A DNA stretch of 64,000 nt from Clostridia bacterium (lineage in GTDB: Bacteria; Bacillota; Clostridia; Oscillospirales; Acutalibacteraceae). Positions 60,816 to 64,000 of the stretch are shown piece after piece (the stretch's first letter is position 1; the number at the start of each line of letters is the position of its first letter). The stretch is taken from contig JAFSAR010000006.1 in assembly GCA_017442225.1 (NCBI GenBank), positions 16,701-80,700 of the forward strand, in the 5' to 3' direction. The notes under the pieces were generated by a model, which was not told where the DNA came from, did no database searches, and saw nothing but the letters and a program-made list of their open reading frames with translations. A program made the position numbers and the translations under genes.

Positions 60816-61187
60816 CTATATGCCTCTAAATGTTGAATTGAAACAATTTTCCGTTTCGCACCTGTATTCATAAGAATTGCCTTGTTCATAATATATAACT
60901 TTTTTGTTACAAAGCGGACATGGTTTTTCAAAAACAAAACCATTTTGGATATCGTTATTCTCGTGAAAATTTTCAAGATAATCATGGTATGGATCTACTA
61001 ATGCTTTTCTTTTTTGAAAGCCTACTAAAATACTGTCGCCAGTATCTACAATTAATCTTAAAACTTGTAATAGTGTTTCTTGACACAATCTTGTAGGCAT
61101 ACCAACATAATCAACTTCTTTGCCCCAACGTTTTTCATATAACGAACTTAATTTATGTATTTCTTGCATGGCTTTTACATTAACCAA
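60816..61187 (-). CDS. Uncharacterised zinc-ribbon protein, about 123 aa
   Basis: Not recognised. A helical N-terminal part (LSSLYEKRWGKEVDYVGMPT, RLCQETLLQVLRLIVDTGDS) and a C-terminal zinc-ribbon with CPLC and, 17 residues on, CETENC. TTG at 61187 is chosen because AGAGGTG lies 6 bases before it; an ATG frame back to 61271 lacks a RBS. First gene of the two-gene operon. Possible accessory pair; no function can be claimed. Confidence 0.6.
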   Translation of the reverse strand: MVNVKAMQEIHKLSSLYEKRWGKEVDYVGMPTRLCQETLLQVLRLIVDTGDSILVGFQKRKALVDPYHDYLENFHENNDIQNGFVFEKPCPLCNKKVIYYEQGNSYEYRCETENCFNSTFRGI

Positions 61188-61318
61188 TATTATCACCTCT
61201 TGGTTACAGTCTAACATATAAAGTGTCCCATAAAGTGTACTTTGTGATAACATTTTAACACATTTAATCAAATACTACAACTGCATATCAAAATTTGATA
61301 CGCAGTAAACAAAGAAAT

Positions 61319-61346
61319 ACAACCGTCCGATTTTTCGGGCGGTTGT
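61319..61346. terminator. Terminator between the two minus-strand units
   Basis: ACAACCGTCCGA (61319-61330) and TCGGGCGGTTGT (61335-61346), one wobble. It ends the HTH-desulfoferrodoxin gene. Confidence 0.75.
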
Positions 61347-61351
61347 GTGCT

Positions 61352-61936
61352 TTATATTTTCATTTTCATCAGTCCGTGTTTATTGCAATAAATATATAAA
61401 TATCCACTGCCGCGAATCTGAAATCTTGTCTCGGCGTTACTTTCGGGATAGAGCTTTACAAACTGAACTCTGTCCGTTGTAAGATATGCAATAAACGAAA
61501 TAAAATGTGATTTTGACATATCGTGTTTAACGCTAATAAAATGCTCGTCCTCAACCTTTTCTATAGTGATTTCGTGTGCTTCGTCAATATCTTCCGCCTC
61601 AAGAGGTGGCAGTTTAATACCGCAACAACTGATCACCGCATCGCCCATAGCTCGTATTACATTATTACACACGGGGCAAACATAAAATTTTGACCGTAAA
61701 ACATTGGAAGAAATATTTTTATTTATAACCGTATCACCCGACATAAGCTCCATAACCGATACACCAAGAGCAGAACTCAGCGGCTCTATCAAAGATATGT
61801 CGGGAAGACCTTTTCCGGTCTCCCATTTTGAAACAGCTTTACTGCTAACACCAATCTTTTCTGCAAGTTCACTTTGTGTTAAGTTTTTATTTTCACGCAG
61901 TCGTTTAATAACTGCACCTGTAATATAAGTATTCAT
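61352..61936 (-). CDS. HTH regulator fused to desulfoferrodoxin (superoxide reductase-like) domain
   Basis: 194 aa. Residues 6-63 are a Xre-type helix-turn-helix (LRENKNLTQSELAEKIGVSS, KAVSKWETGKGLPD). Residues 84-106 are a desulforedoxin-type iron site: Cys87-x2-Cys90 and Cys104-Cys105. Residues 120-190 resemble superoxide reductase with all five active-site ligands in place: His121, His138, His144, Cys184 and His187 (YCNKHGL). Superoxide reductase turns superoxide into peroxide using rubredoxin. The fusion suggests a redox-sensing repressor or a reductase that regulates itself. Divergent from the CoA-disulfide reductase gene. AAGGAG RBS. Confidence 0.88.
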   Translation of the reverse strand: MNTYITGAVIKRLRENKNLTQSELAEKIGVSSKAVSKWETGKGLPDISLIEPLSSALGVSVMELMSGDTVINKNISSNVLRSKFYVCPVCNNVIRAMGDAVISCCGIKLPPLEAEDIDEAHEITIEKVEDEHFISVKHDMSKSHFISFIAYLTTDRVQFVKLYPESNAETRFQIRGSGYLYIYCNKHGLMKMKI

Positions 61937-61956
61937 ACTAATTCTCCTTTGAATTT

Positions 61957-61985
61957 AGTATAATGCATATTTTCTTAAACCTCAA
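61957..61985 (-). promoter_or_regulatory. Promoter of the HTH-desulfoferrodoxin gene
   Basis: Minus strand TTGAGG (61980-61985), 17 bases, TATACT (61957-61962). A small palindrome TCAAC...GTTGA (61982-62000) overlaps the -35 and could be the operator. Confidence 0.65.
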
Positions 61986-62051
61986 CCTACTTTGCGTTGA
62001 ATTCAATAGGCAGTACAAATTTTGGACAGCATAAAACAAGGAAATACAGGA

Positions 62052-62080
62052 TTGAGAAAATCGGCAAGAGATGATATAAT
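62052..62080 (+). promoter_or_regulatory. Promoter of the CoA-disulfide reductase gene
   Basis: TTGAGA (62052-62057), 17 bases, TATAAT (62075-62080). Confidence 0.8.
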
Positions 62081-62115
62081 ATTTATATAAAAAGTGTTGT
62101 AAAGAGGTGACAATG

Positions 62116-63786
62116 ATGAAAACCATTATTATAGGCGGTGTTGCAGGTGGCGCAACTGCGGCGGCGCGCCTTCGTAGACTGGATGAAAAAGCCGAAATCA
62201 TTATTTTAGAACGTGGCGAATATGTGTCCTTTGCAAACTGCGGTCTGCCGTATTATATCGGTGGAGTTATCACCGACCGCGAGGACTTAACTTTGCAGAC
62301 ACCAGAAAGTTTCAAAGCAAGATTTAATATTGATGTAAGAGTATTGAACGAGGCAGTTAAAATTAACCCCGATACCAAAATCGTCACCATCAAAAATCTT
62401 CGCACAGGCGAAACCTATGAAGAACCTTATGATAACCTTATTTTGTCTATGGGTGCTGAACCTATCAGACCGAATATTGATGGTGCTGACGGTAGCAACG
62501 TTTTCACGCTTCGCAACATTCCCGACACCTTAAAAATCAAGAATTATATTGATACCGCAAAACCGCGCTCGGCTGTGGTTATCGGCGGCGGATATATCGG
62601 TGTTGAAATGGCGGAAAATTTGGCACAGGCAGGGCTAAAGGTTGCTATTGTAGAGCTTGCAGACCACCTTATAGCACCCCTCGACTTTGATATGGCGGCA
62701 GATGTTCACCGCTATATTAAGTCAAAAGGGATTTATCTGCACCTTAATAACGGTGTAAAAGCTATAAACGGAAACACCGTCATATTGCAAAACGGCGAAA
62801 TTACTGCCGATATGATACTGCTGTCTGTCGGTGTCCGTCCCGAAACCGCTATCGCAAAAGACTGCGGAATAGAACTCAATCAACGAGGAAGCATTATTGC
62901 AAACAACAAAATGCAGACCAATATTCCCGATATTTATGCTGTTGGTGATGCAGTTGAGGTCGAGGATTTTATCACAAAGAAGCCTGCCTTTATTCCTCTT
63001 GCTGGGCCTGCCAATAAGCAAGGCAGAATCGCCGCCGATAATATTGCGGGATACGAGAGCGTTTATACAGGAACGCAAGGCTCGGCAGTTTTGAAACTCT
63101 TTGATATGACCGTTGCTACCACAGGTCTTAATGAAAAGACTGCTAAAGCGGCGGGTATTGATTACGATAAGACATACACCTATTCGGCATCTCATGCAAC
63201 CTATTATCCAGGGGCTGCACAGATGTCAATAAAAGCGCTGTGGGATAAGAAAACGCTTAAAATCATCGGTGCGCAGATTGTCGGCTTTGACGGTGTGGAC
63301 AAGCGTATGGATGTACTTGCCACCGCCATTCGTTTTGGTGCTAAAATCACCGACCTTACCACCCTTGAGCTTTGCTATGCGCCACCTTTTAGCAGTGCGA
63401 AAGACCCCGTAAATATGTTAGGCTTCGTTGCCGAAAATATCGTCAGCGGAAAGCTGAAGCAGTTCTTCTGGCAAGATGTTGAAAATCTTGCCCGTGACGG
63501 CACTGTGTTCTTGCTCGACACCCGCACACCGTTTGAGGTGATGCAGGGCAAGATAGATGGATTTGTGAATATCCCGCTTGATGAACTGCGTCAACGACTT
63601 GACGAAATTCCGAAAGACAAACCCGTCTACGTGCATTGCCATTCGGGACTTCGTTCCTACCTTGCTTGCCGTATTCTCACAGGTAACGGCTATGATTGCT
63701 ATAACCTTGCAGGCGGATGGCGGCTCTATGAATCGGTTATAAATGAACGCACCGTCCCCGAATACTCTTGTAAAGACTGTAAATAA
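62116..63786 (+). CDS. CoA-disulfide reductase with C-terminal rhodanese domain
   Basis: 556 aa pyridine-nucleotide-disulfide oxidoreductase. FAD loop IIIGGVAGGATAAARLRRLD, redox Cys42 in SFANCGLPYY (single catalytic Cys of CoA-disulfide reductases), NAD loop VVIGGGYIGVEMAENLAQ and PDIYAVGDAVEVEDF. From about 455 a rhodanese domain follows with active Cys508 in VYVHCHSGLRS. Such fusions reduce CoA disulfide, CoA polysulfide or NADH/O2 and move sulfane sulfur. ATG at 62116 has AGAGGTGA upstream; other in-frame starts are 3 and 9 bases earlier. Divergent neighbour is the HTH-desulfoferrodoxin gene, which suggests an oxidative or sulfur stress role. Confidence 0.93.
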   Translation: MKTIIIGGVAGGATAAARLRRLDEKAEIIILERGEYVSFANCGLPYYIGGVITDREDLTLQTPESFKARFNIDVRVLNEAVKINPDTKIVTIKNLRTGETYEEPYDNLILSMGAEPIRPNIDGADGSNVFTLRNIPDTLKIKNYIDTAKPRSAVVIGGGYIGVEMAENLAQAGLKVAIVELADHLIAPLDFDMAADVHRYIKSKGIYLHLNNGVKAINGNTVILQNGEITADMILLSVGVRPETAIAKDCGIELNQRGSIIANNKMQTNIPDIYAVGDAVEVEDFITKKPAFIPLAGPANKQGRIAADNIAGYESVYTGTQGSAVLKLFDMTVATTGLNEKTAKAAGIDYDKTYTYSASHATYYPGAAQMSIKALWDKKTLKIIGAQIVGFDGVDKRMDVLATAIRFGAKITDLTTLELCYAPPFSSAKDPVNMLGFVAENIVSGKLKQFFWQDVENLARDGTVFLLDTRTPFEVMQGKIDGFVNIPLDELRQRLDEIPKDKPVYVHCHSGLRSYLACRILTGNGYDCYNLAGGWRLYESVINERTVPEYSCKDCK

Positions 63787-63798
63787 GTATGGCTGTGT

Positions 63799-63841
63799 AA
63801 AAGCCGATGGGAAATCTTGCGATTCCTCATCGGCTTTTTGT
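63799..63841. terminator. Terminator between converging genes
   Basis: AAAAGCCGATG (63799-63809) and CATCGGCTTTT (63828-63838) with inner imperfect pairs and T-run on the plus side. Confidence 0.8.
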
Positions 63842-63843
63842 TT

Positions 63844-64000
63844 TTACTCAAAGGAAACAGGCTTTGAATCACCCGTTGCAAATGCGTTTGGACCGGGGTC
63901 GGACATTGAGAAATACATTTTAGCAGCCTTTGTTGTGCCGAAATCTCTGTTAGAGCCGGAGTTCTGCACCTTGTTAAATGCATCTCGGAACATTTGATTA
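63844..64000 (-). CDS. C-terminal fragment of an unidentified protein (truncated by window edge)
   Basis: The minus strand is open from the window edge to TAA at 63844-63846 and gives 51 residues: NQMFRDAFNKVQNSGSNRDF, then GTTKAAKMYFSMSDPGPNAF, ending in SKPVSFE. The even composition and the adjacent terminator suggest a real gene end. The overlapping plus-strand frame lacks a RBS. I do not recognise the family. Confidence 0.6.
   Translation of the reverse strand, partial: NQMFRDAFNKVQNSGSNRDFGTTKAAKMYFSMSDPGPNAFATGDSKPVSFE

Noticed and set aside
63743..63997. 84-aa plus-strand frame at the end of the window
   Set aside because: It starts inside the reductase gene in another frame and crosses the terminator hairpin; the minus-strand frame is more protein-like.
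1..64000. CRISPR array, prophage, transposase, tRNA or rRNA genes
   Set aside because: No regularly spaced direct repeats, terminal inverted repeats with transposase motifs, phage structural genes, or cloverleaf/rRNA signatures were found on reading.

Overview
The window reads as a chromosomal segment of a spore-forming, low-GC Gram-positive of the class Clostridia, most like the gut Oscillospirales/Ruminococcaceae. This is inferred from gene content, not from a database search. The supporting signs are the germination protein YpeB, an IspH-ribosomal protein S1 fusion, the CtsR/McsA/McsB/ClpC stress operon, a T-box leader before ileS, LytR-CpsA-Psr and lipoteichoic-acid-synthase-type proteins, a MurE with the meso-DAP motif, and a conjugated bile salt hydrolase. 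No rRNA, tRNA, CRISPR array or transposase was seen.

Layout. 1-3.8 kb: end of uvrA, then a DUF5685 / J-domain / membrane-protein trio. 3.8-7.2 kb: an accessory pocket between two identical hairpin terminators. It holds an AT-rich 641-aa protein with a diverged PIN-like core, coiled coil and membrane tail, and convergently a methyltransferase behind an elaborate transcription attenuator with an 11-codon leader peptide ending in five arginines. 7.3-11.3 kb: HI0933-type flavoprotein, cmk and ispH-rpsA. 11.4-18.7 kb: minus-strand genes (LOG, Nudix, LtaS-like, small membrane protein, T-box-controlled ileS of the large eukaryote-like type). 18.7-23.3 kb: ypeB, a papain-like protein, rpe, and a phosphohexomutase with a 41-aa membrane partner. 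23.3-29.3 kb: an LCP protein and two K+ uptake systems in tandem (trkA-trkH-ktrB-ktrA).

29.4-34.2 kb: efp, a Cys/Asp-rich protein, ispD-ispF, a DUF4830 protein, an RsuA-type pseudouridine synthase and a solitary MsmX/UgpC-type ATPase. 34.3-46.8 kb: the division and cell-wall (dcw) cluster mraZ-rsmH-ftsL-pbp-murE-mraY-ftsW-murG-murA-ftsQ-ftsZ, without murF, murD or murC. 46.8-51.7 kb: a 43-aa Cys-rich microprotein gene (minus), then ctsR-mcsA-mcsB-clpC behind a promoter embraced by two CtsR-type operators.

51.7-64 kb is more accessory: several predicted lipoproteins and membrane proteins, an ECF sigma/anti-sigma pair, a bile salt hydrolase, a DUF4353 carbohydrate-binding lipoprotein, an SdpI-GNAT fusion, two unrecognised minus-strand genes, and a redox pair made of an HTH-desulfoferrodoxin fusion divergent from a CoA-disulfide reductase-rhodanese. 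The window ends inside an unidentified minus-strand gene.

The most striking candidate for undescribed biology is the leader-peptide attenuator at 6904-7130, followed by the 641-aa PIN-like membrane protein beside it. All family names come from reading motifs by eye.
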